Positions 26,216-35,032 are shown, numbered from the stretch's first letter. The stretch: 64,000 nucleotides of DNA from Vampirovibrio sp. (GCA_024998755.1 JACEUU010000003.1:682001-746000); one strand, 5' to 3'. Notes: generated from the sequence alone by a model not told the origin. Numbers and translations: made by a program.

Positions 26216-26875
26216 ATGATGACAGTTTCTGCCACATTTACGGCTTCACCCACACCCGCAGGGCAAGCCCAACGCCCCTTAGAACAACTCATCAACGCCT
26301 TTGCCCGTCTACCAGGGGTAGGGCCTAAAACCGCCCAACGCTACGCCTTTTTCGTGCTAAAACAACCACCCGAAGTAGCCCAACTCATAGCTTCAGCCAT
26401 TACCGCCGCCAAAGCCGAAGTAAAATCTTGCCAAGTGTGCCACCACTGGAGCCACCAAGACCCCTGCGAAATTTGCGAAAACCCCAAACGCAACGCCCTA
26501 CAACTTTGCGTAGTGGAAAGCCAACAAGATGTGTTCGCCCTAGAACGCACCCAAACCTTTACAGGAAAATATCACGTTTTAGGCGGGCTAATAGCCCCCC
26601 TTGATGGCGTAGGCCCTGACCAACTAACCATTCGCACCCTGCTAGAACGTTTACCCATAGCTGCCGCTGAACCCACTATGGAAGTAATGGAAGTGATTTT
26701 AGCCTTGCCCCCCAGTACAGAAGGCGATACGACCAGTCTTTATTTGTCCAGAATTTTAAAACCCTTAGGCGTTAAAGTATCCCGCATTGCTTACGGGCTA
26801 CCCGTAGGAGGCGATTTAGACTACGCCGACCAACTAACGCTAACCAGAGCGTTAGACGGTAGAACCTCTTTTTGA
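26216..26875 (+). CDS. recR: Recombination mediator protein RecR
   Basis: RecR works with RecF and RecO to load RecA on gapped DNA. The order of domains is: helix-hairpin-helix LARLPGVGPKTAQRYAFFVL type segment (about 25-48), C4 zinc finger (Cys72, Cys75, Cys84, Cys87), Toprim domain with VVESQQDVFALERT, YHVLGGLIAPLDGVGPDQL and EVILALPPSTEGD, and the C-terminal VSRIAYGLPVGGDLDYAD. It has 219 residues against about 200 in the family; the extra residues are at the start (MMTVSATFTASPTPAGQAQ). It starts with ATGATG. mfd follows after a 230-bp gap. Confidence 0.96.
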   Translation: MMTVSATFTASPTPAGQAQRPLEQLINAFARLPGVGPKTAQRYAFFVLKQPPEVAQLIASAITAAKAEVKSCQVCHHWSHQDPCEICENPKRNALQLCVVESQQDVFALERTQTFTGKYHVLGGLIAPLDGVGPDQLTIRTLLERLPIAAAEPTMEVMEVILALPPSTEGDTTSLYLSRILKPLGVKVSRIAYGLPVGGDLDYADQLTLTRALDGRTSF

Positions 26876-27105
26876 GCTTAAGGAAAAAGGTCTATTGGGC
26901 GTGCTAATTTTGTTACTGCGATATTTTCCGCTTACGCGGAATGATTCCAAAGGAATCAACATTCGGTTATTTACTAGGTGTAAACGCCCTCATTGCGTTT
27001 CTCGTGCCTCATTATCCCATCCCACTAAACCTTTTTCTTTAACTTCAACTTTAACCCTAGTTTTAATGCCCATAACCTGCTTTTGCACGGACGGATAGCC
27101 AAACA

Positions 27106-30100
27106 ATGATAACAACCACGACAACAACTGATGCCCCCCAAACTAATCCGCTAAGGGCAGACGCTAAAACGATTACTAGCATTACAGCAAAAGTGCATCC
27201 GTTATGCCATTGGTTGCAGGGAAAATTAAAGCAATCAGTTATTTTAGGGTCAATTGAAGCACGGTTAGGGAAAAAATCGGCGTTATCAGAAACGTGGGTT
27301 GCCCCGTTGGAAAACCCCAGTTTGAAAGCCCTGTTATTAGTTGAATTGCTTCAAAAAACCCAAAAGCCACTTATTGTGGTTTGCCCAGACCCTCAACACG
27401 TTTTACGCCTAGAAACGGCATTAGCCCCCCTTTTAACCAATAATGACGAAGCGGTCTTATGCCAGTACCCGACCGATATTTTTTCTCCGTACGACCAAAC
27501 TGCCTTGCCTGTACCTATTCTGCAAGAACATTACCAATTTTTGCAGTATTTGCAGGCTCAACAAAAGGGCATTTATTTAGTCAACGCAAAATCACTCTTA
27601 ATAGCCTACCCCGCTTTGGCTCAAGCCCAAGCTCAAGGATTAACCGTTGTAGCAGAAGCAGAACACGCCCCCGAAGCCATTGTGGCCCATCTTTCTGCCA
27701 TGGGATATTACCCGACAGATTTAGTGAAACAAGCCGGTAGTTTCAGCAGGCGGGGGGATTTGCTGGATGTATTCCCCGTCAACACCGCTACGCCCTTTAG
27801 ATTGTCGTTTTTTGGTGATACGGTTGAATCTATTCGGGAAATGGATGTTGAAACCCAACGCTCTGTGGTGACGGTTGAAGCCGTCTCCATTTTACCCCGC
27901 AATCAACTGGTGCTAACGCCAACGGTGCTGAAACAGTTGCCCAACTTGTTAGAAGACCGATTAACCGCCCAATCAAAACAGCTTCAAGGCGAAAATTTAG
28001 AGCTATTAGCCATTGCCGTTAAAACACTAATTAACGGCTTAACGCAAGCCTTCCGCCCTGATGGGTTAGATTATGTAGCCCCCTTAGTGCAAACCAATTG
28101 GCAAACGCTGATGGATGCCTTCCCTGAAAATTCTCTGGTAGTGCTAGATGAAGAAGTTGCGATTTTAAACCATTGCCAAGCCCTTTCAGACCGGTTAGAC
28201 CGTCAATTAGCGGAAGGCGTTGCCACAGGTGGCTTACTAGATTTAGGCAACGCTACAGGCAATGAACCTTTTGCGTTTCATCACACCACAGAAGCCGTTT
28301 TTTCGGCATTAAAGGCATCAAAATTGCCCGTTTTACGGTTATTGCCAGCTGAACGGTTGCCTGCAGACCCTGAACTACCTAAAGGGGCGTACCATTGTTT
28401 TGAACTAGCTCCGCTCCCTCGGTTTCAAGCCGATATTGCCAAAGCGGTAGAAGCGTTTAGAGACTATCGGCAGCAAAAACAACAAGTGGTTGTGGTTACA
28501 GATTATCCGCAACGGGTGTTGGATGTGTGCAAAGAACTAGACGTACCCGCTTTGTATTGGACGGATGCCCAAGCCAAGCCCCCTTCTTCAGCGGAATCGT
28601 TCGATATTTGGGTTGCAAAAACCGGCTTGCCCGATGGGTTTCATCTGCCCGAAATAAACGTGGTTTATTTGACCGACGCCGAGTTGTTCGGTCGGCATAG
28701 AATGCGACGCTCGCTGTTGCAAGCCAGTCAGCAAGGGAAACGCTCAGCCACAGAAGAGAAAGAAGCCCAAGCCATTGAAAGCTTGAGCGATTTACGCCCT
28801 GGCGATTATGTGGTGCATATTAAGCACGGTATCGGGCAATTTACCGCCCTTATGCCCATGGTAATGGAAAGCCAAATGCGGGAATATTTGGAAATTCAAT
28901 ACCGTGGAAACGATAAAGTGTTTCTACCCGTAGAACAATTGCACTTGCTCCGCCGTTTCAACGGTACGGGCGAAGGAGCAATTCCATCGCTTTCAAAAAT
29001 GGGTGGGGCAGATTGGAAAAAAGTAACGGCTAAAGTCAAAAAATCTATTCAAAATATTGCTCATGAGCTGGTTGCCTTATATAAGTCTCGGCAAACAGTG
29101 GAAGGTATCGCCTTTGATGTGGATTCCCCGTGGCAAGTGGAATTAGAAGAATCGTTCCCATACGAAGAAACGCCAGACCAATGGAAAGCCATTCAAGCCA
29201 TGAAGGCGGATATGGAAAGCAACAAGCCAATGGATAGGCTGGTTTGCGGAGACGTTGGGTTTGGGAAAACGGAAGTGGCACTACGAGGGTTGTTTAAATC
29301 CGTCTTATCAGGCAAGCAATGTGCGATTTTAGTGCCTACAACAATTTTGGCTCAACAACATTTCAACACGGTTTCGGAGCGGTTTGCCCCCTATGGCGTG
29401 CGGGTGGGATTGCTTTCGCGGTTTCGGTCGCCCAAAGAACAAAAAGACTTATTAATTAAGCTAAAAGCGGGCGAAATTGATGTAGTGGTTGGCACACACC
29501 GTATTTTGCAACGAGATGTGTTGTGGAAAGACCTTGGGTTATTGGTTATAGATGAAGAACACCGCTTTGGTGTTGCCCACAAAGAACGCATCAAACAACT
29601 GCGGACGCAAGTGGATGTATTAGCCATGTCTGCCACGCCCATTCCTAGAACATTGTATATGTCGCTTAGTGGCGTGCGGGAAATGAGCCTCATTCATACC
29701 CCACCTGTCAACAGACTGCCTGTTCAAACCTTTGTAGGGGTATTTAACCCCACCCAACTACGCATGGCTATTTTGCATGAACTAGACCGTGGCGGACAAA
29801 TTTACTATATGCACAACCGTGTACAAAGCATCCATGATGTTGCCGCCCAACTGCAAAGCATTGTGCCGGAAGCGAAAATATGCGTCGCCCACGGACAAAT
29901 GGGAGCGACGGATTTAGAAACCGTCATGCTAGAATTTGCCAACCATCAATTTGATGTGCTAGTAGCCACCACCATCATAGAATCTGGCGTGGATATTCCC
30001 AACGCCAACACGCTAATTATTGATGACGCCGACCGTTACGGCTTGGCACAACTGTACCAAATTCGGGGGCGGGTCGGGCGTTCCAACGTGCAAGCTTACG

Positions 30101-31044
30101 CCTACCTGTATTACGGGGCAGAAAAAATCCTCACAGAAGACGCTAAAAACCGACTTCGGGCTATTCGGGAATTGACCGCTTTAGGCTCAGGGTATCAAAT
30201 AGCCATGAGAGATATGGAAATTCGGGGCGTTGGTAACATTTTGGGGGCGGAACAGCACGGGCATATGATTCAAATAGGCTTTGATATGTACTGCGATTTG
30301 CTGAATCAAGCCGTTGAGGCAGCCCACGATGGGCGTAATATGGATGAAGACGACACCAAAGAACCTTCTGTGGTGGATTTAAACGTAACGGCGTTTATTC
30401 CTGAAACCTATGTGGGTAGCCAAGAAGTGAAGCTCAATGAATACCGTAGGTTAGCCACCGTTACCACCGAACGGGGGCTAGATATGATTATGGCAGAATG
30501 GCAAGATAGATTCGGGAAAGTGCCGTGGCAAGCTCAACAGTTGGTAGAATTAGCTCGCCTTCGGGTACAAGCCACGGAATTAGCCATTCCCATGGTGCGT
30601 TCCGACGACGAATTGCTAAGAATTACCGTACCTTACACCCTCAAATTATGGATGGGGTTACAATCCAAATTACCAGCCAAAATAGCCACTAAACTGCGGT
30701 GGACTGCCCCAGCCAATACCACCATCGGCGGGGTGGCGTTGCCGTTGTTGCAATATAAGCACATGGGGGCTACTTCAGAAGCCTTAATGACCTTTGTAAC
30801 CCAGTTATTTAAAGAATTACTAGCCCTACAGCGGGCAGGTACGTTAACGCAATTGGTGATTGAAGCCGAAAATAAACCCATGCAGGTTAGCGTTTCTAGC
30901 ACCGCCACCAAGCGTTCAATAGCCGCTAGCAATGAACGCCAAGCCAATACCAGCCAATCCGTTCAAGATAAAAACCGAGCCGATTCTATCGCCAAAGCGG
31001 AAGCAAGGGCGGAGGCTAGAAGAAGGATGCAGGGGACGTGGTAG
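27106..31044 (+). CDS. mfd: Transcription-repair coupling factor Mfd
   Basis: Mfd removes RNA polymerase stalled at lesions and recruits UvrA. The 1312-residue protein shows the UvrB-homology N-terminus (GSFSRRGDLLDVFPVN), the RNA-polymerase interaction domain (PGDYVVHIKHGIGQF), the translocase with Walker A CGDVGFGKTEVALR (about 712-724), the DEEHRFG box (about 816-822), SATPIPRTLY, VATTIIESGVDIPNANT, QIRGRVGRS and the TRCF C-terminal domain (LPLLQYKHM region onward, less conserved). It is longer than the E. coli protein (1148), with a basic, Ser/Ala-rich tail. R1 copy 4 begins 6 bp after the stop. Confidence 0.97.
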   Translation: MITTTTTTDAPQTNPLRADAKTITSITAKVHPLCHWLQGKLKQSVILGSIEARLGKKSALSETWVAPLENPSLKALLLVELLQKTQKPLIVVCPDPQHVLRLETALAPLLTNNDEAVLCQYPTDIFSPYDQTALPVPILQEHYQFLQYLQAQQKGIYLVNAKSLLIAYPALAQAQAQGLTVVAEAEHAPEAIVAHLSAMGYYPTDLVKQAGSFSRRGDLLDVFPVNTATPFRLSFFGDTVESIREMDVETQRSVVTVEAVSILPRNQLVLTPTVLKQLPNLLEDRLTAQSKQLQGENLELLAIAVKTLINGLTQAFRPDGLDYVAPLVQTNWQTLMDAFPENSLVVLDEEVAILNHCQALSDRLDRQLAEGVATGGLLDLGNATGNEPFAFHHTTEAVFSALKASKLPVLRLLPAERLPADPELPKGAYHCFELAPLPRFQADIAKAVEAFRDYRQQKQQVVVVTDYPQRVLDVCKELDVPALYWTDAQAKPPSSAESFDIWVAKTGLPDGFHLPEINVVYLTDAELFGRHRMRRSLLQASQQGKRSATEEKEAQAIESLSDLRPGDYVVHIKHGIGQFTALMPMVMESQMREYLEIQYRGNDKVFLPVEQLHLLRRFNGTGEGAIPSLSKMGGADWKKVTAKVKKSIQNIAHELVALYKSRQTVEGIAFDVDSPWQVELEESFPYEETPDQWKAIQAMKADMESNKPMDRLVCGDVGFGKTEVALRGLFKSVLSGKQCAILVPTTILAQQHFNTVSERFAPYGVRVGLLSRFRSPKEQKDLLIKLKAGEIDVVVGTHRILQRDVLWKDLGLLVIDEEHRFGVAHKERIKQLRTQVDVLAMSATPIPRTLYMSLSGVREMSLIHTPPVNRLPVQTFVGVFNPTQLRMAILHELDRGGQIYYMHNRVQSIHDVAAQLQSIVPEAKICVAHGQMGATDLETVMLEFANHQFDVLVATTIIESGVDIPNANTLIIDDADRYGLAQLYQIRGRVGRSNVQAYAYLYYGAEKILTEDAKNRLRAIRELTALGSGYQIAMRDMEIRGVGNILGAEQHGHMIQIGFDMYCDLLNQAVEAAHDGRNMDEDDTKEPSVVDLNVTAFIPETYVGSQEVKLNEYRRLATVTTERGLDMIMAEWQDRFGKVPWQAQQLVELARLRVQATELAIPMVRSDDELLRITVPYTLKLWMGLQSKLPAKIATKLRWTAPANTTIGGVALPLLQYKHMGATSEALMTFVTQLFKELLALQRAGTLTQLVIEAENKPMQVSVSSTATKRSIAASNERQANTSQSVQDKNRADSIAKAEARAEARRRMQGTW

Positions 31045-31049
31045 TTTTT

Positions 31050-31313
31050 GAGAGTCGATTGTCGTTCCTAGCTTTAGCTGGTTGGTTTGTCAGGGGACTG
31101 CTGTTTGGCAGCCCCCCGACACCCCCCACAAATTCAGGGGCAAGCCCCTAAAAACCCCCGAAAAAACACCCCTCTATGCCACTACGGGCATTGACGAGGG
31201 GATGCTTTTTTCGCCCCTGCGGTGGACGGAACGCATCGGCAGCTGCAGAGCAAATGCGATGGTCGTTCCTACTGATTGGTACGACATAACATTTAAACGT
31301 TTAATTGATATTA
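31050..31313 (+). repeat. R1 long repeat, copy 4
   Basis: The left outer end is truncated at the mfd stop. The core is complete and has the perfect-looking CCCCTC-ATGCC/GGCAT-GAGGGG hairpin, the TGTCAGGGG...CCCCGACA hairpin and GGAACGCATCG...CGATGGTCGTTCC. The right end is AACGTTTAATTGATAT. Confidence 0.85.
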
Positions 31314-31331
31314 GTTTAAAAGGCTAACGAT

Positions 31332-32051
31332 ATGACCGCAATTGACCCTCATCCTCATCAGTATCACGATGAACACGACCACCATCTGCATTTAGATGAA
31401 GCTGAAAGCCAGCCTATTTCGAAGGTTCATTTATGGCAGTTGTTTGGCGTGTTAGTGCTAACCCTTGGCTACGCCAGCGTGGAATGGTGGGGTAGCGGAA
31501 AAACCCATTCAGTAGCCCTACTAGCCGATGCAGGGCATATGGTGGTAGATGCTTCAGGGTTACTGTTAACCCTAGCAGGTGGGGTTATCAGCTTGGTAGC
31601 TCAAAGTTTGCAAGCCAACGAAAAAGCCTTAAAAGTTGAAAAAATAGCCGCACTACTGAATGGATTAGGGCTAGTAGGGTTAAGTCTTTATTTGTGGTGG
31701 ACTGGGTTTGAGCAATTAGCTTCACCCAAGATGATTGACGCAATGCCCTTGTTGCAAATAGCCAGTGGTGGCTTTGTGGTGAACCTAATAGCCGTGTTTA
31801 TTTTACACGGTGGGCAAAAAGATAACATCAACGTGAAGGGGGCTTACTTGCACGTTTTGTTTGATTTATTGGGGAGCGTTACCGCCATTGTCAGTGCCGT
31901 AGCCGTAATGGTTTGGCACGTTTATTGGCTAGACCCTATTTTAAGCTTGGGCGTTGCTGGGTTGGTAAGCTATAGCACGTGGCAATTTCTGAAACTAGTT
32001 TTATCATCAGATGCAAAACCTCACACTGGTGGGTGTGGACATCATCATTAG
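31332..32051 (+). CDS. Cation diffusion facilitator (zinc-type) without C-terminal domain
   Basis: CDF transporters export Zn2+ or related metals in exchange for protons. The N-terminus is His/Asp-rich (PHPHQYHDEHDHHLHLDE), a likely metal-binding tail. Six membrane segments follow. The transport site residues appear as HxxxD in segment 2 (DAGHMVVDASG) and again in segment 5 (LHVLFDLLGS). At 239 residues the protein ends just after segment 6 with GGCGHHH, so the usual cytoplasmic ferredoxin-like domain is absent. It is flanked by R1 copy 4 and by the small-ORF locus. Confidence 0.9.
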   Translation: MTAIDPHPHQYHDEHDHHLHLDEAESQPISKVHLWQLFGVLVLTLGYASVEWWGSGKTHSVALLADAGHMVVDASGLLLTLAGGVISLVAQSLQANEKALKVEKIAALLNGLGLVGLSLYLWWTGFEQLASPKMIDAMPLLQIASGGFVVNLIAVFILHGGQKDNINVKGAYLHVLFDLLGSVTAIVSAVAVMVWHVYWLDPILSLGVAGLVSYSTWQFLKLVLSSDAKPHTGGCGHHH

Positions 32052-32085
32052 TTAAGAGATTACTGTAAAATTCTAAAAACAAAGA

Positions 32086-32107
32086 ATGCAAAAAAAAAAT
32101 TGCATTC
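32086..32107 (+). terminator. GAATGC hairpin after the CDF gene
   Basis: GAATGC and GCATTC pair around an A-rich loop 35 bp after the CDF stop. It overlaps the -35 box of the next promoter, so it could serve either purpose. Confidence 0.35.
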
Positions 32108-32128
32108 GGGTAGAATTATTGCTACAAT
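32100..32128 (+). promoter_or_regulatory. Strong promoter of small ORF 1
   Basis: TTGCAT (32100-32105) and TACAAT (32123-32128) are separated by 17 bp. The expected start site lies just before AAAGGG at 32133, which pairs with CCCTTT at 32159-32164, so the transcript would begin with a stem. Confidence 0.65.
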
Positions 32129-32132
32129 ATAT

Positions 32133-32167
32133 AAAGGGTTTTATTATTATAAAATAAGCCCTTTATT
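32133..32167 (+). promoter_or_regulatory. 5' leader hairpin of small ORF 1
   Basis: AAAGGG pairs with CCCTTT and inner TTTTAT with ATAAAA, followed by ATTTTTC. It may protect the 5' end or act as an attenuator. Confidence 0.45.
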
Positions 32168-32192
32168 TTTCAATAACAAGAGGAGGCCAAAA

Positions 32193-32297
32193 ATGGTCAC
32201 AACAATACGTCAAGTGACAGAACTATTATTCGCTTTAGTAGATCTATCCGATAACATAGTAGAAATACTAGAACTAGTTAGAAACCTAATTACCTAA
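32193..32297 (+). CDS. Small ORF 1: 34-residue amphipathic peptide
   Basis: A perfect AGGAGG (32181-32186) lies 6 nt before the ATG. The peptide begins MVTTIRQVTELLFALVDLSD and continues with NIVEILELVRNLIT. It is one long helix with Leu, Ile and Val on one side and acidic residues on the other. A consensus promoter lies upstream and a strong terminator starts 10 bp after the stop, so it is a complete transcription unit. I recognise no family. A small membrane-active or regulatory peptide is an inference. It may form a pair with small ORF 2. Confidence 0.6.
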   Translation: MVTTIRQVTELLFALVDLSDNIVEILELVRNLIT

Positions 32298-32306
32298 ACG
32301 ATTTAG

Positions 32307-32344
32307 ACAGATGACTATCGCAAGTAGTCATCTGTATTTTTTTA
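32307..32344 (+). terminator. Terminator of small ORF 1
   Basis: The 11-bp stem ACAGATGACTA/TAGTCATCTGT has loop TCGCAAG and is followed by ATTTTTTT. Confidence 0.85.
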
Positions 32345-32605
32345 CAAGTTAAAAGCACAAAAGATTTAACTTGTGAAAAAACAATTAACAAGCGAATTAC
32401 TTATAAATAAATTACTTGTTTATACATTATGTGTATATTGTACAACATTGACTTGTTGAAAGTCAATCATTCAATAAAAGTAGCTGTTTTCTATTCTTAG
32501 CATTCGTAACGAGGCGTTTACCACGGTTTCAATACCAAAAAAGCGTCAAAAAAGGGACTGGTGGAACAGTCCCTCGTTAGAATCTAGTATAGAAAGGAGA
32601 ATAAA
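32345..32605 (+). other. AT-rich spacer with hairpins between the two small ORFs
   Basis: The 260 bp have no usual ORF. They contain inverted repeats AAGTTAAA/TTTAACTT (32345-32374), TTGACTT/AAGTCAA (about 32447-32464) and GGGACTG-GTGGAA-CAGTCCC (32554-32573), the last just ahead of the AAAGGAG of small ORF 2. The space would fit a small RNA on either strand, but I cannot show one. Confidence 0.35.
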
Positions 32606-32686
32606 ATGAAAGAAACCTTACAAGAAATTCATTTTATTCTAACGATAATTTTAGTTATCGTTAGCTACCTAGCCGAAAAGGCTTAG
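32606..32686 (+). CDS. Small ORF 2: 26-residue single-helix membrane peptide
   Basis: AAAGGAG lies 6-7 nt before the ATG. The peptide starts MKETLQEIHFILTIILVIVS and ends YLAEKA. It has a charged N-terminus, a 13-residue hydrophobic core that could span or insert in the membrane, and a charged C-terminus. A terminator follows immediately. Small hydrophobic peptides of this size occur as type I toxins and as small regulators of membrane proteins. The family is not recognised and the role is unknown. Confidence 0.55.
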   Translation: MKETLQEIHFILTIILVIVSYLAEKA

Positions 32687-32736
32687 GGAAAGAAGTGCTT
32701 GCTGGTATCGAAAGTACCAGTAGGCTTTCTTTTTGT
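32687..32736 (+). terminator. Terminator of small ORF 2
   Basis: TGCTGGTA and TACCAGTA pair around loop TCGAAAG, followed by GGCTTTCTTTTTG. The loop is one base different from that of the first terminator (TCGCAAG). Confidence 0.7.
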
Positions 32737-32824
32737 ATTATGGAAGGTTGCAGTGCATCTGTCAATACTTTTTTACGAACTACTGTAAAAAATTGATATA
32801 CTGTTACCAACAAAAGGAATCCCT

Positions 32825-33172
32825 ATGCAAATAAATCACCCTCTTTTTTCTTTAACCTTCAGCTTCCTACTTCTGTGGGGGCAATTAGCTTATGCAGAAC
32901 CGCCCAAGCCTCAAACCGAAGGGTGGCAGGATATTTACCTAACCTACAACCGAATCTGCAAAAAATGCACTATGACCGACAACCAAGACGGCACGGTTTA
33001 CATGGTCAACCAGCAAGGCATCGGGGCGAGCTACCCCGCACACGAGGTGTTGGGGGTTGATTATCATCCGCTAGAACGGAAATTTCGCAGGCATTTGGCA
33101 ACGACTCTCAACCCAGCAGCAGCTAAAACGCTGATGCCCTATAGCCTAGAACCGCCAGTGCATCAAGACTAG
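32825..33172 (+). CDS. Small exported protein with CxxC
   Basis: AAAAGGAATCCC precedes the ATG. The 115-residue product has a clear signal peptide (residues 1-24, cleavage after AYA). The mature part contains one CKKC motif (NRICKKCTMTD) and many Tyr, His and Pro residues. With only two cysteines, the CxxC might bind a metal or haem partner or form a disulfide, but the typical thioredoxin fold is not visible and haem CxxCH is absent (CKKCT). No family is recognised. The neighbouring SAM hydrolase gene is convergent. Confidence 0.65.
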   Translation: MQINHPLFSLTFSFLLLWGQLAYAEPPKPQTEGWQDIYLTYNRICKKCTMTDNQDGTVYMVNQQGIGASYPAHEVLGVDYHPLERKFRRHLATTLNPAAAKTLMPYSLEPPVHQD

Positions 33173-33203
33173 CGAAACGAAACGCCTCAATTTTACGAAA
33201 AAT

Positions 33204-34094
33204 CTAAACGCTGGTGGCGGTAAGTTGAACATCCATCTTAGATGCCAAACAAAGCATTTTTTCAGCTGAGCCTTGGTTGCAAGCCACTTCCAAATACCCA
33301 TGGCTTCCCCGAACAATCCCCAAAGCACCCACAGATAACGCACCATAGCTAGCCACTACAGGCAATTCAACAGGCGGCTGGTTATTCACAGATAAAACCA
33401 CCTGCGTAACGCCAGCACCCAACCAAAAATGAGGAATGGTTAAAATCACATTCCCAAACCCATCACACGTTAGCACCGTGCCTTCAAACGCCGTTTCATT
33501 CACCCGTGTGGGTGCTTCCCACCCTATACAAGGTTGCCACGTTTGGGTTTCAGCGGTAAATTGGTCTGCCAGTTCGCTAACCCAAGTTAGTAAATTAATC
33601 CCCTGCACTTGCTTGTTGAGTAAGACAGCCCCCAGTGGAGCATATAAATCCCGACCCGCAAAGGTACTACCCGCAAAGGTTTCCACCGCTTCTGAAGAGT
33701 ACTGCCACCCGAACGACTTTAACGACGCTTGAGAAAATCGCCAAACCCGAAGGCTAGCATCGGTTTGCAGTAGCGGGGCTAGCAACCCATTATCTGGGGC
33801 TATAAACCACTGGTTATAACTGGCACGGTAGGTTAATAAAACCCGTTGATTCTCATCGCCAACATGGGGGTCTACCACGCACACAAAAACCGAATCTGGC
33901 GGGCAATAAGGCAAGCTAGTTAACAGTTGCCACGCCCCAAGGTGTATTTGAAAAGCCGGCACGGCGTGCGATAAATCCACCAACATGGTTTGGCTTCTAG
34001 CTTTGGGGGTTAACGTACTAAGGGTAGCTGCTTTCAGCGTGCCGACGTAAGCATCTTGCCAGCCGTAATCTGTTAAAAAAAGAAGGGTATACAT
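33204..34094 (-). CDS. SAM hydrolase / SAM hydroxide adenosyltransferase (DUF62 family)
   Basis: The family cleaves S-adenosylmethionine using water, giving adenosine and methionine. The start is ATG 34094 (MYTLLFLTDYGWQDAYVG), since the upstream extension begins at a GTG. Family motifs seen: FLTDYGWQDAYVG, VDLSHAVPAFQIHLGAWQL, CVVDPHVGDE, FIAPDNGLL and GSTFAGRDLYAPLGAVLL. It has 296 residues. In halogenating relatives the reaction is reversed with chloride or fluoride, but their extra loop is not seen here. Confidence 0.88.
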   Translation of the reverse strand: MYTLLFLTDYGWQDAYVGTLKAATLSTLTPKARSQTMLVDLSHAVPAFQIHLGAWQLLTSLPYCPPDSVFVCVVDPHVGDENQRVLLTYRASYNQWFIAPDNGLLAPLLQTDASLRVWRFSQASLKSFGWQYSSEAVETFAGSTFAGRDLYAPLGAVLLNKQVQGINLLTWVSELADQFTAETQTWQPCIGWEAPTRVNETAFEGTVLTCDGFGNVILTIPHFWLGAGVTQVVLSVNNQPPVELPVVASYGALSVGALGIVRGSHGYLEVACNQGSAEKMLCLASKMDVQLTATSV

Positions 34095-34288
34095 TAGGGT
34101 GTTAAAACTTTCTTGGTAAAGCACTTTACCCTACTATAGATGCTTTTACTGGTTATTTGCAAGAAGGTAAACGAATTAAAAACTAAAACAAAGTAGCACA
34201 AAATAGACTGTTTCTGGTTTTATGTACATAACCGTAATTTTATAAAACTGTGTGTAATTTTAAAATAGAAAGTGATGGGTGTTTTACG

Positions 34289-34960
34289 ATGATGATGAAT
34301 CTTAACATTGCCAATACAGGGTTCAATGCAGGCAATACCACCAATATAAAGCCTAGGCAAACGGCTATTGTACCAGCAGAAAAACAGACAACCCCCAAAA
34401 CATCGACCACCCCTAGGCAAACCATGGAACTTTCAGAAGATGCGTTAGTGCACCAAGCCCTAACCCGCACCAAGCCCGAAAGCATTTTATGTGCGGAAGA
34501 TTTAGATTATCGGGCTCCGCTAGTGGCATTTTTAGCAGGGCCTGATGCCATTAAGAAACAAGCCCTCAAATGGGGTGCTCTCATTGGTACAGGCCTTGGT
34601 GTGATTGGTGGCGGTATTGGGGTAGCAGTTATGGCTTCCAGAGAAAATGCCGCTATGACTATTGGAAAAGGATTCGGTATTGTTGCTGCTTGTGCTGGTG
34701 GCGGGGCACTATTAGGGGCGTTATTTGGTTGGCTTAATGGTAACGAAGAAGCTAGAAACCAAGCATGGGTGAACAAAAACGTGTTTGAAATGATGGATTT
34801 AACCAGCCCTACCGCCACCTTAGGACAAGGTAATAAAGCCTTAAAAGAAGAAACTGGTGATTCCTTCAGCCATAGGCTTGCCCGCAACGAAAGCCGTCGG
34901 CGAGATGAACGCACGCAGCAGATGATTTTGGAAAATCAGCTATTAACAATCACAAATTAG
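34289..34960 (+). CDS. Hypothetical glycine-zipper membrane protein
   Basis: It starts with ATGATGATG at 34289. The 223-residue product has a Thr/Pro-rich first 60 residues, then two Gly/Ala-rich hydrophobic stretches: WGALIGTGLGVIGGGIGVAV (about 103-122) and IVAACAGGGALLGALFGWLNG. The end is charged (RLARNESRRRDERTQQM). Such glycine zippers pack helices in membranes. No family is recognised. Its architecture resembles that of 8799-9482. It stands alone between the SAM hydrolase and yaiI genes. Confidence 0.6.
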   Translation: MMMNLNIANTGFNAGNTTNIKPRQTAIVPAEKQTTPKTSTTPRQTMELSEDALVHQALTRTKPESILCAEDLDYRAPLVAFLAGPDAIKKQALKWGALIGTGLGVIGGGIGVAVMASRENAAMTIGKGFGIVAACAGGGALLGALFGWLNGNEEARNQAWVNKNVFEMMDLTSPTATLGQGNKALKEETGDSFSHRLARNESRRRDERTQQMILENQLLTITN

Positions 34961-35032
34961 ACCGATTGCTTTCAATTTAAAGTATAATAAGGCTAGTTTA
35001 AAACGTCCCCTTATTGAAATGAAAGAATCTGA

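Noticed and set aside
26895-27098. Short ORF between recR and mfd
   Set aside because: The DNA has palindromes (TTCCGC-TTAC-GCGGAA, GATTCC-AAA-GGAATC) and repeat-like words, but no coding features.
31082-31327. ORF reading VCQGTAVWQPPDTPHKFRGKPLK... recurring in several gaps
   Set aside because: It lies in R1 and the same frame recurs in other copies with frame breaks. It has no ribosome-binding site and reflects the shared DNA repeat.
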